Below are positions 28,255 through 39,521 of a DNA stretch of 64,000 nucleotides, one piece after another (position 1 is the first letter of the stretch; each line of letters begins with the position of its first letter). Source of the DNA: an uncultured Winogradskyella sp. (GTDB lineage Bacteria; Bacteroidota; Bacteroidia; Flavobacteriales; Flavobacteriaceae); NCBI RefSeq assembly GCF_947496485.1, contig NZ_CANMCZ010000001.1, forward strand, positions 1,759,384-1,823,383, read 5' to 3'. The notes beneath the pieces are model-generated. The model searched no databases and was not told the DNA's origin. It saw only the letters and a program-made list of their open reading frames with translations. The translations under genes were made by a program, and so were the position numbers.

Positions 28255-28324
28255 TGGTTAGCGGTATTGCTAATTAACGCATAATTTTTAAAACTATTGA
28301 ATTTTCAGACCAACTTTCATTGCG

Positions 28325-28332
28325 TATCTTTG
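28325..28332 (+). promoter_or_regulatory. Bacteroidota -7 element TATCTTTG upstream of maeB
   Basis: Exact TAnnTTTG, 20 nt before the ATG. Confidence 0.65.
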
Positions 28333-28352
28333 CGTCTTAATCCATTCAGATT

Positions 28353-30635
28353 ATGAGCAAACAAAGTAAACGTATCGAGGCTTTAGTATATCATGCAAAG
28401 CCAACTCCAGGAAAGATAAAAGTAGTACCTACAAAGAAATACGCGTCTCAACGTGATTTATCTTTAGCGTATTCACCAGGTGTTGCCGAGCCTTGCTTAG
28501 AGATCGAAAAAGATGTCGAAAATGTTTATAAGTATACTGCAAAAGGAAATCTTGTTGCTGTAATTTCTAACGGAACTGCGGTTTTAGGATTAGGAAATAT
28601 TGGTCCTGAAGCATCAAAACCAGTTATGGAAGGAAAAGGGTTACTCTTTAAAATATTTGCTGATATTGATGTGTTTGATATTGAAGTTGATACCGAAGAT
28701 ATTGAGGAATTTATTGCAACTGTAAAAAATATTGCTCCAACATTTGGAGGTATAAATCTTGAAGATATAAAAGCTCCTGAAGCTTTCGAAATAGAACGTC
28801 GTCTTAAGGAAGAATTAGATATTCCTGTAATGCACGATGACCAGCATGGAACGGCCATCATTTCGGCAGCAGCATTATTGAATGCATTAGAATTGGCTGA
28901 AAAAAATATTAGTGAAGTTAAGATTGTAGTCAGTGGAGCTGGTGCCGCCGCAATTTCTTGCACAAGATTATATCAAGCATTTGGGGCAAAACGCGAAAAT
29001 ATTGTAATGCTAGATAGTAAAGGCGTAATTAGAAATGATAGAGACAACTTAACGCCTGAAAAAGCAGAGTTTTCAACACATCGAAAAATTGATACGCTTG
29101 TTGATGCCATGGATAATGCAGATGTGTTTATTGGTTTGTCACAACCAAATATTGTAACTACTGAGATGCTCAAATCTATGGCTGTAAATCCTATCGTTTT
29201 TGCAATGGCGAATCCAGTCCCAGAAATTGACTATCAACTAGCAATAGATACTAGAGATGACATTATTATGGCAACAGGACGTAGCGATCATCCTAACCAA
29301 GTGAATAATGTACTTGGTTTTCCTTTCATTTTTAGAGGGGCTTTAGATGTTAGAGCGACTAAAATTAATGAAGCTATGAAAATGGCCGCAGTAAAGGCCC
29401 TATCTAAATTAGCAAAAGAACCTGTGCCAGAACAGGTTAATCTGGCTTATAATGAAAAACGACTAACGTTTAGTAGAGATTATATAATTCCAAAACCTTT
29501 TGATCCTAGACTAATTGCTGAGGTACCACCTGCAGTGGCAAAAGCTGCTATGGAAAGTGGTGTGGCAAAGGAACCGATTGAAGATTGGGATCGCTATAAA
29601 AACACACTCTTAGAACGCTTAGGTTCGGATAATAAATTAGTGAGACAATTAATTGGTAGAGCACGTACAAACCCTAAACGTGTGGTATTTGCTGAAGCAG
29701 ATCAATTAGATGTATTGAAAGCAGCTCAAATTGCATACGAAGAGGGTGTTGCTTTTCCTATTTTATTGGGTCGAAGAGATACTATTATCGCTTTAATGAA
29801 AGAGATTGAGTTTGACGCAGATGTGCCTATTATTGACCCAAAATCTGACGAAGAATTAGAACGTAAAAATCGTTACGCAAAAGCTTATTGGGAAAAACGA
29901 AAAAGACAAGGTGTTACTATTTATTCGGCTGAAAAGAAAATGAGAGAGCGTAATTATTATGCAGCAATGATGGTAAATGAAGGAGATGCAGATACAGTCC
30001 TTACTGGTTATTCTCGTAGTTACCCTTCTGTGGTTAAACCGATGTTAGAGTTAATTGGAATGGCGCCTGGTATATCTAGAGTAGCAACAACTAATGTTAT
30101 GATGACACAACGAGGACCAATGTTTTTGAGCGATACATCTATAAATATAGATCCTACAGCTAAAGATTTAGCGAGAATAGCACGTATGACCTCTAGAGTT
30201 ACAAAAATGTTTGGAATTGAGCCTGTAACGGCAATGATTTCTTATTCTAATTTTGGGTCTTCGGATAATCCACGTGCCGAGAAAGTTAGAGAAGCTGTGG
30301 CATTACTACATAAAACATATCCAGATATGATTGTAGATGGTGAGTTACAAACAGATTTTGCCTTAAACTCTAAAATGCTTCAGGATATTTTTCCGTTCTC
30401 AAAATTAGCAGGAAGGAAGGTTAATACGCTTATTTTTCCAAGTTTAGATGCTGCCAATATTACCTATAAGCTTCTAAAGGAATTGAATAATTCAGAATCT
30501 ATTGGACCAATTATGATGGGAATGGCTAAACCAGTTCACATATTACAATTAGGCGCAAGCGTAGATGAAATTGTAAATATGACAGCAATTTCTGTTATAG
30601 ATGCTCAAGAGCGAGAAAAAAGACAGCAGAAATAG
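28353..30635 (+). CDS. maeB: NADP-dependent malic enzyme with C-terminal phosphotransacetylase-like domain
   Basis: Malic enzyme motifs (SLAYSPGVAEPC, MHDDQHGTAII) plus a PTA-like C-domain. Confidence 0.96.
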   Translation: MSKQSKRIEALVYHAKPTPGKIKVVPTKKYASQRDLSLAYSPGVAEPCLEIEKDVENVYKYTAKGNLVAVISNGTAVLGLGNIGPEASKPVMEGKGLLFKIFADIDVFDIEVDTEDIEEFIATVKNIAPTFGGINLEDIKAPEAFEIERRLKEELDIPVMHDDQHGTAIISAAALLNALELAEKNISEVKIVVSGAGAAAISCTRLYQAFGAKRENIVMLDSKGVIRNDRDNLTPEKAEFSTHRKIDTLVDAMDNADVFIGLSQPNIVTTEMLKSMAVNPIVFAMANPVPEIDYQLAIDTRDDIIMATGRSDHPNQVNNVLGFPFIFRGALDVRATKINEAMKMAAVKALSKLAKEPVPEQVNLAYNEKRLTFSRDYIIPKPFDPRLIAEVPPAVAKAAMESGVAKEPIEDWDRYKNTLLERLGSDNKLVRQLIGRARTNPKRVVFAEADQLDVLKAAQIAYEEGVAFPILLGRRDTIIALMKEIEFDADVPIIDPKSDEELERKNRYAKAYWEKRKRQGVTIYSAEKKMRERNYYAAMMVNEGDADTVLTGYSRSYPSVVKPMLELIGMAPGISRVATTNVMMTQRGPMFLSDTSINIDPTAKDLARIARMTSRVTKMFGIEPVTAMISYSNFGSSDNPRAEKVREAVALLHKTYPDMIVDGELQTDFALNSKMLQDIFPFSKLAGRKVNTLIFPSLDAANITYKLLKELNNSESIGPIMMGMAKPVHILQLGASVDEIVNMTAISVIDAQEREKRQQK

Positions 30636-30661
30636 TTACTTTCTTAGTGTTTATCTTGTCC

Positions 30662-30690
30662 TTGTAATGTAAATAATTTTATTACATTTG
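30662..30690 (+). promoter_or_regulatory. TTG-N18-TACATTTG promoter for ruvA
   Basis: Bacteroidota -33/-7 pattern upstream of the ruvA ATG. Confidence 0.6.
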
Positions 30691-30712
30691 GTTTTTTAAC
30701 CCTTGGTAGTAA

Positions 30713-31294
30713 ATGATTACACATATAGAAGGCAAACTTGTTGAAAAAAATCCGACTGATGTTGTAATAGATTGCAATGGTGTAGGGTATTTTATTAATA
30801 TATCTCTTCATACTTTTTCTCAGATTCCAGATAAAGAACACTTAAGATTATATACTTATCTTCAAGTTAGAGAAGATTCCCATAGTTTATATGGGTTTTC
30901 ATCTAAGGTTGAACGCGAAATATTCAAATTACTTATTTCTGTAAGTGGCATAGGTGCTAATACAGCACGTACAATGCTATCCTCATTAACACCAGAACAA
31001 GTTAAAGAAGGTATTGCTAGTGAAGACGTAGCACTAATTCAAAGTGTAAAAGGGATTGGACTAAAAACAGCACAGCGTGTTATTATTGATTTAAAGGATA
31101 AAGTGTTAAAAGTTTATGGCATGGACGAACTTTCTTTAATACCAAACAATACTCATAAAGATGAGGCGTTATCTGCTTTAGATGTTTTAGGATTTAACAA
31201 AAAACAATCAGAAAAAGTTGTTGAAAGAATTCTAAAAATCCAACCAGACGCCTTAGTAGAGCAAATTATTAAAGAAGCTCTAAAAAACTTATAA
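30713..31294 (+). CDS. ruvA: Holliday junction branch migration protein RuvA
   Basis: MITHIEGKLVEKNPTDVVIDCNGVGY; SGIGANTARTMLS; VKGIGLKTAQRVIIDLKDK. Confidence 0.97.
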   Translation: MITHIEGKLVEKNPTDVVIDCNGVGYFINISLHTFSQIPDKEHLRLYTYLQVREDSHSLYGFSSKVEREIFKLLISVSGIGANTARTMLSSLTPEQVKEGIASEDVALIQSVKGIGLKTAQRVIIDLKDKVLKVYGMDELSLIPNNTHKDEALSALDVLGFNKKQSEKVVERILKIQPDALVEQIIKEALKNL

Positions 31295-34200
31295 TGCAAT
31301 TGAATATAACTAACGATACTCAACGCTACACATTTAGTTTCTCATGCATATTAGCTTTTTTGATGCTAATAAGTTCTCTTACTTATGCCCAAGAAACTGA
31401 GCAAGAGCAAGACTCTACAAAAACTACATTTGCATTGGGGAAGTTAAAAATGCCAAACCCAAATAGTATTGTTTCAAAATATACATACGATCCTATTTTA
31501 GATCGCTATATCTACACAGAAAAAATAGGAAACTTTAATATTAATTATCCATTAATACTAACACCCGAAGAATTTCAGAAATTGGTGTTACAAGAAAAAT
31601 TGAAGGAATATTATAAAAGAATGGCTGATGCCGCCGCTGGTCAAAAAGATGGATCGGAAGAAGATCAGAAAAATTTGTTGCCAGAGTTCTATGTCGATTC
31701 TGGTTTGTTTGAAACTATTTTTGGAGGAAACACGATTAACGTAGTACCACAAGGTTCGGTTGATGTCGATTTAGGAATACTTTATTCTAAACAAGATAAT
31801 CCATCGTTTTCACCTCGCAATCGATCTAATTTTACATTCGATTTTGACCAAAGAATAAGTTTGAGTTTATTGGGTAAAGTTGGTACCAGACTTCAGGTTA
31901 CGGCACAATATGATACGGAAGCCTCATTCGATTTTCAACAACTCGTAAAATTAGAATACACACCAACCGAAGACGATATTATTCGTAAAATTGAAGTTGG
32001 TAATGTCAATATGCCACTAAATAGTTCCTTAATTACAGGAGCGCAAAGCCTCTTCGGTGTTAAAACCGAATTACAGTTTGGTAAGACCAGAGTTACAGCA
32101 GTGTTTTCAGAACAACAATCACAATCAAAGTCAGTTGTGGCTCAAGGTGGCGGAACTTTAGAAGAGTTTGAGTTTTTTGCCAGAGATTATGATGAAAATC
32201 GACACTTTTATTTAGCCCAATACTTTAGAGATAACTACGATAAAGCCTTATTACAGTATCCTTTTATTGATAATCAAGGTTTGCAAATTACAAGAGTTGA
32301 GGTTTGGGTGACCAATAGAAATAATCAGACTGATAATGTTAGAAACATTATTGCATTTCAAGATTTAGGAGAATCTGAAATTGAAAATATTGGACTTAAT
32401 CCAATACCTGCTGGATTTGTAAATAATCCTGGGGCATTACCAAATAATGAAAATAACGACTTTGATCCAACTAATATTGGTGGTGCAGGTTCTTTATTGA
32501 CTAATGCTGTTAGAGATATTACAATAGTTGAAACTGGAATAAACGTTCCTGTAAACGAAGGATTTGATTATGGCAAATTAGAAGCTGCAAGAAAGCTGAG
32601 AGAAGGTCAGGAATATATTTTAAACACTGAATTAGGTTATATTTCATTAAATCAGCGTTTGCTTAATGACGAAGTATTAGCGGTTGCGTTTCAATATACT
32701 GTTGGTGGTCAGGTGTATCAAGTTGGTGAATTTGCTAATGATGGTGTAGATGCAACAACAGTTGATGATAACGCTGGGAATGAGGTGATTAATAATCAAA
32801 GTTTGGTCTTAAAAATGTTGAAAAGTGCAGTGACCTCTGTAGAACAACCAATTTGGGATTTAATGATGAAAAACATTTATGACACAGGTGCTTTTCAGTT
32901 AAGTCAAGAAGATTTTAGACTAAACATTTTTTATACTGAAGCGTCACCAGTTAACTACATAAGACCTGTGGAAGGAACATCCTTTCCACCTTTTGAGAAT
33001 AACACACCTACCAATACTGCTGATGATACCGAAATAAATGAAACACCATTAATTCGATTATTTCATTTAGATAGACTTAATTTTAATAACGATCCACAAG
33101 AAGGAGGTGATGGTTTCTTTGATTATGTGTCAAATCCAATGATAACCGTTATTCCACAAAACGGTAAAATTATATTTACCAAAGCAGAGCCTTTTGGTCG
33201 CTACTTATTTGATGTATTAGATGATGATGGTAACCCAAATAATAATGACACAGACTATGAGCAAGATACTTACACTAATGCCAATCAAGAAAAGTATGTT
33301 TATGATTTACTATATAAATCAACTAAAACACAGGCTTTAGACGAGGCAGAAAAGAACAAATTTCAAATAAAAGGACGTTTTAAAAGTAGTGGAGGTGGTG
33401 GAGGAATTCCACTTGGTGCTTTTAACGTGCCAAGAGGTTCAGTAAGAGTAACTGCTGGCGGGAGACAACTTGTAGAAGGTATTGATTACACGGTAGACTA
33501 TAATTTAGGGCGTGTTGAGATTTTAGATGAAGCTTTAAAAGCATCAAATACTCCAATTAACGTATCGGTAGAAAATAATGCAGTTTTCGGGCAACAAACG
33601 AGACGTTTTACAGGTATAAATATAGAGCATCAATTCAATGATAATTTTGTATTGGGTGCTACGCTATTAAATCTTAATGAGCGACCAATAACTCAAAAAG
33701 CAAATTTTAATTCTGAGCCTATAAATAATACTATTTTTGGGTTTAATGGAAACTATTCTACGGAAGTTCCTTTTTTAACACGATTAGCAAATAAATTGCC
33801 AAATGTAGATACTGATGTGCCTTCTAATCTTTCGGTTAGAGGTGAATTTGCTTACTTGTTACCAGGAGCACCAAATGGTGCTGATTTTAATGGCGAAGCA
33901 ACAGCTTACATTGATGATTTTGAGGGTACTCAAGGTGCGATAGATTTACTGAGTCCATTATCATGGACTTTATCGAGTCGACCAAAAGAGCTAGGTGAAA
34001 ACTATGAAGTTGAAGGTTTTGACAATGAAGATAAACCAGGAATTCAGAATGGCTTTGATAGAGCAGCATTGAATTGGTACACTATCGATCCGATTTTTTA
34101 TAGTAACCAACGTCCTAATGGTATTACTGATGATGATGTATCTGATTTGTATACCAGACGGGTTTTTATTGAAGAAATATTTCCACAAGTTGATATCGTA

Positions 34201-37200
34201 CAGGGACAAACCTCAGTTATAAATACACTAGATTTAGCTTATTATCCTTCAGAAAGAGGACCTTATAATTTTCAGGAAGAAGCCGCTGATGATGTATTGG
34301 ATAATCCTAGTGATAGTTGGGCAGGTATCACAAGACAAATCACATCAACAGACTTTGAACAAGCCAATGTTGAGTACATTGAATTTTGGGTACAGGATCC
34401 TTTTTTAGATAATCCAACGAGCCAAGGTGGTAAATTATTTTTGAATCTTGGTAATATATCTGAAGACGTTTTAAAAGATGGTAAGAAGCAATACGAAAAT
34501 GGTTTGCCAGAAGATGGTGATATCTCTACACTAAATCCATCAATTTTTGGATCGGTTGTGCCGCAAAATCAATCCTTAATATACACGTTTGGAACGACTG
34601 GAGCGGAACGTGCAAATCAAGATGTTGGTTTTGATGGTTATGATGATAGCGAAGAAACACCTACCATCGCAGATGATGCTCAATTGACAGCGTTGTATGC
34701 TAATTTTTCTGGTTTAGAAGATCCTTCTAAAGATAATTACACCTATTACCTAAATACTAGTGGTAATATTTTTGAACGCTATAAGAAATATAATGGCCAA
34801 GAAGGTAATACACCAGATGTCTTTACAGATACTAATAGAGGTTCTACTACCTTGCCAGATGTTGAGGATATCAATAGAGATAACACAATGAATACCATTG
34901 ATAGTTATTTTGAATATGAAGTTGATATGGTTCCTTCTAGTCTTAATATTAATAACCCTCAAATTAATGATATTAAAGTCAGAAACGTCACCTTGCCAAA
35001 TGGTGATCAGAGAGAAGTGACCTGGTATCAATTTAGATTACCTATTAATGAACCAACGAACGCTATTGGTGGTATTACTGATATTAGATCTGTGCGTTTT
35101 GCACGTTTATATTTAAGAGAGTTTACTCAAAATACAGTACTTCGTTTTGCCTCTTTAGATTTAGTACGTAGCGATTGGAGACGTTATACTTTAGATTTAG
35201 ATAATGATCCTACAAATAATAGTGTTAATGATGAATTTAGTGTTGGTATTATAGGTGTACAAGAAAATGATGGTGATTATGTAATTCCACCAGGTGTAAG
35301 ACGAGAAGAATTGAATAACAATAATACAATTCAGAGACAAAATGAACAGTCTTTAGTGTTACAGGTTTGTGAGTTAGAGCCGACCGACTCAAAAGGTGTA
35401 TTTAAAAATATTAATGTAGATATGCGTCAGTATAAAAACTTACGGATGTTTTTACATGCTGAAGCACAAGAAGGTCAAACCCTTGTGGAAGGTGAACTTA
35501 TCGCCTTTATAAGAATGGGTAATGATTTTACAGAAAATTATTATCAAGTTGAAGTACCATTATTACCATCAGATTTTGCAGATGGCAGTATTGAAGAACG
35601 TATATGGCCAGATGTCAATGAGATTAATCTTCCACTAGAAATTCTTCAACAGATAAAATCAAAAGGAATTTTTGATCAAACTTTAGCGAATGAAGATCCA
35701 ACATTTTATGATGTTGTAGATGGTCAACTTAATGAAAATTCGGTTCCTGAGTTTTCTACTTTACCAATTGGTCAACAACGTGTAGCCATAAAAGGAAATC
35801 CAAATTTTGGAGATATAAGGGTTTTAATGGTTGGTCTCAAAAATTCTGGAATTACAGGTGCTAATTCTTGTGGAGAAGTTTGGTTCAACGAATTACGAAT
35901 GTCTGATTTAGAAAATGAAGGTGGTTGGGCTGCTGTAATGAGTATGGATACTAATATTGCTGATTTTGCTAATGTCAGTGCCACAGGAAGACGAAGTACT
36001 ATAGGTTTTGGTGGGATAGAACAAGGACCTAATGAGCGAAGCAGAGAGGATGTAAAACAATACGATGTAGTAACCAATCTACAACTAGGACAATTGTTAC
36101 CGAAAAAATGGGGAGTTCAGATTCCTTTTAACTACTCGCAAAGTGAAGAAATTATTACGCCAGAATACGATGAGTATTATCAAGATATTGAGTTACAAAC
36201 TCAGCTCGATAATGCTACAGACCAAGATTCTATTCTTAAGGTAAATGAAAACTATACTAAAAGAAAGAGTATCAATTTTATAGGAGTTAGAAAACAAAGA
36301 ACAGGTGATGCCAAACCACGTTTCTATGATGTTGAGAACTTAACTTTCAATTATTCTTATAACAAAGTTGAGCATCGCGATTTTGAAATTGAAAATGCAC
36401 TGGACCAAAATATTAGAGCAGGTGTAAATTACAATTATGCATTTGAACCTCTGAGAGTAGAGCCTTTTAAAAAGAATGATTCTTTATTTACAGGCAATTA
36501 TTGGAAGATTTTGAAAGACTTCAATTTTAACTTGTTACCATCGAGTTTCTCAGTAAACACAGATATTAACAGGCAATTCAGTAAGCAAAAATTTAGAGAG
36601 GTAGAACTAGGAGGAGATAATATTGGTATTGAAGAATTATTCAGGAGAAATTACACCTTCGATTTTCAATATGCTATCAATTATAACTTAACTGATGCGC
36701 TGAGTTTAAACTTTACAGCAGCCAACACAAACATAGTACGTAATTATTTTATTGATGATCGTATAAACGGAAGACAAGATCCAGAACTCAATGTTTGGGA
36801 TGGTTTCTTCGATTTTGGAGATCCTAATTTTCAGACACAACAACTTCAGGTTAATTATGAGTTGCCTTTATATAAAATACCAGCTTTAAGTTTCTTAAGA
36901 ACAACATATGCTTATAACGGAGCTTTTCAGTGGCAAAAGGGTTCTGATTTAAATGCTGGATTAGAGGTAGAAGATCCAGATATGCCTGGTACTTTCAATA
37001 CTTTTGACTTAGGACATTCCATCCAAAATTCTAACACGCACAATATTAATTCTACCCTTAATATGGAGACCTTATACAAAACTCTAGGGTTAGTAAGAAA
37101 AGGAAATCAAAGACGTGGCAGAAATAGAAATACAACGGTAAAAAGTCGTTCAGCTGCTCCTAAAGCGGCATTAGAAAATAAGAATGAACAAGCTAAAGAT

Positions 37201-38661
37201 CCGAATAAGTTAAGTACAGGAAAAAAAGCCTACAATACATTAATTGATATTGTAACTATGGTAAAGCGTATTCAATTTGGTTATACTGAGAATAATGGTA
37301 CATTCTTACCAGGTTATTTACCAACACCAGGTTTCATTGGCACGTTAAGACCGACTTTTGGTTACACTTTTGGGTCTCAACGAGATATTAGAGGTTTAGC
37401 GGCAAGAAATGGATGGTTGACTGATTTCCAAAATTTCAATCAACAATATACAGAAGTAAAAAATACGACTTTAGACTACTCGGTGAACATTGAACCTATG
37501 CGAGATCTAAAGATTGATCTTCAAGGTAATAGAAGTTATGCAGAAAGCTTTACTGAAAATTTTAGGGTAGAAGACTTTTTAGATGCAAATGGAAATATTG
37601 TTGATGTAGCAAATGGTGAATTAGGAGACGGAATAAATGATTATAGATCTTTAACACCAAATACCTTTGGTAATTTTAATATATCAACAGCCCTAATTAA
37701 AACTGCATTTAGTAAAAGTGATGAAAATCAATCTGCAGCTTTTGATGACTTTAGAGCCAATAGGTTAATAATAGCAAACCGCTTAGCAAAAGAGTTTTAT
37801 GGAACAAATACTTTTGCAACAGATACAGAAGGTTATCCATTAGGTTTTGGAAAGAATAGTCAACGTGTATTATTACCAGCATTTTTATCTGCTTATCATG
37901 GTTCTAATCCCGATAAGGTGAGTACTGGTGCGTTTAGAGATATTCCTATTCCTAATTGGCAATTAAAATATACAGGCTTAATGAAAATACCATGGTTTAA
38001 GAAAACATTTAGACGTTTTTCTATTCAACATGGTTACAGGTCTAGATATACTATTAATCAATTCAGAACCAATTTAGATTTTACGGCAGGAAATAATGGT
38101 GAGCTATATATCGATCAACCAGACGAAGCGATAGAAGGTCAATCAGGTAATTTTAAAAATGAAACTCTATATAGCAATATTAATCTAGAAGAACAGTTTA
38201 GTCCATTAATTCGTTTAGACTTTGAAATGAAAAACTCAGTAAAAGTCTTAGCAGAAGTTAAAACAGATAGAACATTATCACTAAGTTTTGATAATAATTT
38301 AATGACCGAAATTCAAGGCAAAGAATATACTTTAGGTTTAGGTTATCGTATCAAGGATTTAAGGATTCGTTCTAAGCTCGCAGGTGCAAAACAAGTTGTT
38401 GTAAGTGATTTAGACATGCGAGCAGATATTTCTGTAAGAGATAACAAAACCATAATTAGATATTTAGATTTAGAGAATAATCAAATTACAGCAGGTCAGA
38501 CAATTTGGGGATTAAAATATACTGCACAATATGCATTTAGTAAGAACTTGTCTGCGATCTTCTATTTTGATTATAATTTCTCTGATTTTGCGATTTCTAC
38601 TTCATTCCCACAAACCTCTGTAAGATCTGGAATAACCTTAAGATATAATTTCGGAAATTAA
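31294..38661 (+). CDS. sprA: Cell surface/T9SS translocon protein SprA
   Basis: 2455-aa outer-membrane protein downstream of ruvA and upstream of gcvH; SprA-like N terminus and C terminus SVRSGITLRYNFGN. Confidence 0.96.
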   Translation: MQLNITNDTQRYTFSFSCILAFLMLISSLTYAQETEQEQDSTKTTFALGKLKMPNPNSIVSKYTYDPILDRYIYTEKIGNFNINYPLILTPEEFQKLVLQEKLKEYYKRMADAAAGQKDGSEEDQKNLLPEFYVDSGLFETIFGGNTINVVPQGSVDVDLGILYSKQDNPSFSPRNRSNFTFDFDQRISLSLLGKVGTRLQVTAQYDTEASFDFQQLVKLEYTPTEDDIIRKIEVGNVNMPLNSSLITGAQSLFGVKTELQFGKTRVTAVFSEQQSQSKSVVAQGGGTLEEFEFFARDYDENRHFYLAQYFRDNYDKALLQYPFIDNQGLQITRVEVWVTNRNNQTDNVRNIIAFQDLGESEIENIGLNPIPAGFVNNPGALPNNENNDFDPTNIGGAGSLLTNAVRDITIVETGINVPVNEGFDYGKLEAARKLREGQEYILNTELGYISLNQRLLNDEVLAVAFQYTVGGQVYQVGEFANDGVDATTVDDNAGNEVINNQSLVLKMLKSAVTSVEQPIWDLMMKNIYDTGAFQLSQEDFRLNIFYTEASPVNYIRPVEGTSFPPFENNTPTNTADDTEINETPLIRLFHLDRLNFNNDPQEGGDGFFDYVSNPMITVIPQNGKIIFTKAEPFGRYLFDVLDDDGNPNNNDTDYEQDTYTNANQEKYVYDLLYKSTKTQALDEAEKNKFQIKGRFKSSGGGGGIPLGAFNVPRGSVRVTAGGRQLVEGIDYTVDYNLGRVEILDEALKASNTPINVSVENNAVFGQQTRRFTGINIEHQFNDNFVLGATLLNLNERPITQKANFNSEPINNTIFGFNGNYSTEVPFLTRLANKLPNVDTDVPSNLSVRGEFAYLLPGAPNGADFNGEATAYIDDFEGTQGAIDLLSPLSWTLSSRPKELGENYEVEGFDNEDKPGIQNGFDRAALNWYTIDPIFYSNQRPNGITDDDVSDLYTRRVFIEEIFPQVDIVQGQTSVINTLDLAYYPSERGPYNFQEEAADDVLDNPSDSWAGITRQITSTDFEQANVEYIEFWVQDPFLDNPTSQGGKLFLNLGNISEDVLKDGKKQYENGLPEDGDISTLNPSIFGSVVPQNQSLIYTFGTTGAERANQDVGFDGYDDSEETPTIADDAQLTALYANFSGLEDPSKDNYTYYLNTSGNIFERYKKYNGQEGNTPDVFTDTNRGSTTLPDVEDINRDNTMNTIDSYFEYEVDMVPSSLNINNPQINDIKVRNVTLPNGDQREVTWYQFRLPINEPTNAIGGITDIRSVRFARLYLREFTQNTVLRFASLDLVRSDWRRYTLDLDNDPTNNSVNDEFSVGIIGVQENDGDYVIPPGVRREELNNNNTIQRQNEQSLVLQVCELEPTDSKGVFKNINVDMRQYKNLRMFLHAEAQEGQTLVEGELIAFIRMGNDFTENYYQVEVPLLPSDFADGSIEERIWPDVNEINLPLEILQQIKSKGIFDQTLANEDPTFYDVVDGQLNENSVPEFSTLPIGQQRVAIKGNPNFGDIRVLMVGLKNSGITGANSCGEVWFNELRMSDLENEGGWAAVMSMDTNIADFANVSATGRRSTIGFGGIEQGPNERSREDVKQYDVVTNLQLGQLLPKKWGVQIPFNYSQSEEIITPEYDEYYQDIELQTQLDNATDQDSILKVNENYTKRKSINFIGVRKQRTGDAKPRFYDVENLTFNYSYNKVEHRDFEIENALDQNIRAGVNYNYAFEPLRVEPFKKNDSLFTGNYWKILKDFNFNLLPSSFSVNTDINRQFSKQKFREVELGGDNIGIEELFRRNYTFDFQYAINYNLTDALSLNFTAANTNIVRNYFIDDRINGRQDPELNVWDGFFDFGDPNFQTQQLQVNYELPLYKIPALSFLRTTYAYNGAFQWQKGSDLNAGLEVEDPDMPGTFNTFDLGHSIQNSNTHNINSTLNMETLYKTLGLVRKGNQRRGRNRNTTVKSRSAAPKAALENKNEQAKDPNKLSTGKKAYNTLIDIVTMVKRIQFGYTENNGTFLPGYLPTPGFIGTLRPTFGYTFGSQRDIRGLAARNGWLTDFQNFNQQYTEVKNTTLDYSVNIEPMRDLKIDLQGNRSYAESFTENFRVEDFLDANGNIVDVANGELGDGINDYRSLTPNTFGNFNISTALIKTAFSKSDENQSAAFDDFRANRLIIANRLAKEFYGTNTFATDTEGYPLGFGKNSQRVLLPAFLSAYHGSNPDKVSTGAFRDIPIPNWQLKYTGLMKIPWFKKTFRRFSIQHGYRSRYTINQFRTNLDFTAGNNGELYIDQPDEAIEGQSGNFKNETLYSNINLEEQFSPLIRLDFEMKNSVKVLAEVKTDRTLSLSFDNNLMTEIQGKEYTLGLGYRIKDLRIRSKLAGAKQVVVSDLDMRADISVRDNKTIIRYLDLENNQITAGQTIWGLKYTAQYAFSKNLSAIFYFDYNFSDFAISTSFPQTSVRSGITLRYNFGN

Positions 38662-38663
38662 TT

Positions 38664-38694
38664 TTGAATGAAAGCAATTAAAAAATTACATTTG
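38664..38694 (+). promoter_or_regulatory. TTG-N20-TACATTTG promoter for gcvH
   Basis: Bacteroidota -33/-7 pattern, 26 nt before the ATG. Confidence 0.6.
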
Positions 38695-38720
38695 CTACAA
38701 TAATATTTACAACATTAAAG

Positions 38721-39101
38721 ATGAATATACCATCAGAATTAAAGTACACTAAAGACCACGAATGGATTAAAATTGAAGATGATATCGCTACAGTAGGTAT
38801 TACAGATTTTGCACAAGGAGAACTTGGTGATATTGTATATGTAGAAGTAGAGACTTTAGATGAAACTTTAGATATCGAAGAGGTTTTTGGGACAGTTGAG
38901 GCTGTAAAAACGGTTTCAGATTTGTTTTTACCATTATCTGGAGAAATTATAGAATTTAATGAAAGTTTAGAAGACGAACCAGAAAAGGTAAACTCTGATC
39001 CTTATGGTGACGGCTGGATGATTAAAATAAAATTCTCTGATGCTTCACAAATAGACAGTTTATTATCTGCAGAAGATTACAAAGCAGTTATAAGTGGTTA
39101 A
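38721..39101 (+). CDS. gcvH: Glycine cleavage system H protein
   Basis: KYTKDHEWI...[21 protein letters not shown] lipoyl motif. Confidence 0.98.
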   Translation: MNIPSELKYTKDHEWIKIEDDIATVGITDFAQGELGDIVYVEVETLDETLDIEEVFGTVEAVKTVSDLFLPLSGEIIEFNESLEDEPEKVNSDPYGDGWMIKIKFSDASQIDSLLSAEDYKAVISG

Positions 39102-39456
39102 AAAGCTTTTTTTAATAGGTGCATTAGTTTACACCATTTGGTTAACTATTGTTAGCCTTGTTGATTTAAAAAAAGTACCAAGTTTAGGATCATCTTTTGA
39201 TGACAAAATATATCATTTCATTGCTTATTTTATTTTAGCCTATTTATGGGTGACCTATTTTAAAACAAGTCCTAAAAAGTATATTATTTTAATTGTGTTT
39301 GGCTGTACTATCGCCTTTGGTATCATACTCGAGTTAATACAACATCAACTTAATCCAAATAGAACTTACGATAATTACGATCTAATGGCCAACTGTTTTG
39401 GAGTAATTATTGGCACATTAATTGCGAGTATATTAAACATAATTAAGTTAAAATAA
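39094..39456 (+). CDS. VanZ family protein
   Basis: Small multi-TM protein with [16 protein letters not shown] and [24 protein letters not shown]. Confidence 0.85.
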   Translation: MVKKLFLIGALVYTIWLTIVSLVDLKKVPSLGSSFDDKIYHFIAYFILAYLWVTYFKTSPKKYIILIVFGCTIAFGIILELIQHQLNPNRTYDNYDLMANCFGVIIGTLIASILNIIKLK

Positions 39457-39521
39457 CTCTAAGTTTTGCTATATTCACTATTATTTAGTTAAATTAGCGA
39501 CACTATTTTAAAGACAATACT

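Noticed and set aside
28526-28963. Minus-strand ORF of 145 aa inside maeB
   Set aside because: Antisense to conserved maeB; no recognisable domain.
35772-36077. Minus-strand ORF of 101 aa within sprA
   Set aside because: Shadow ORF in conserved sprA; no supporting motif.
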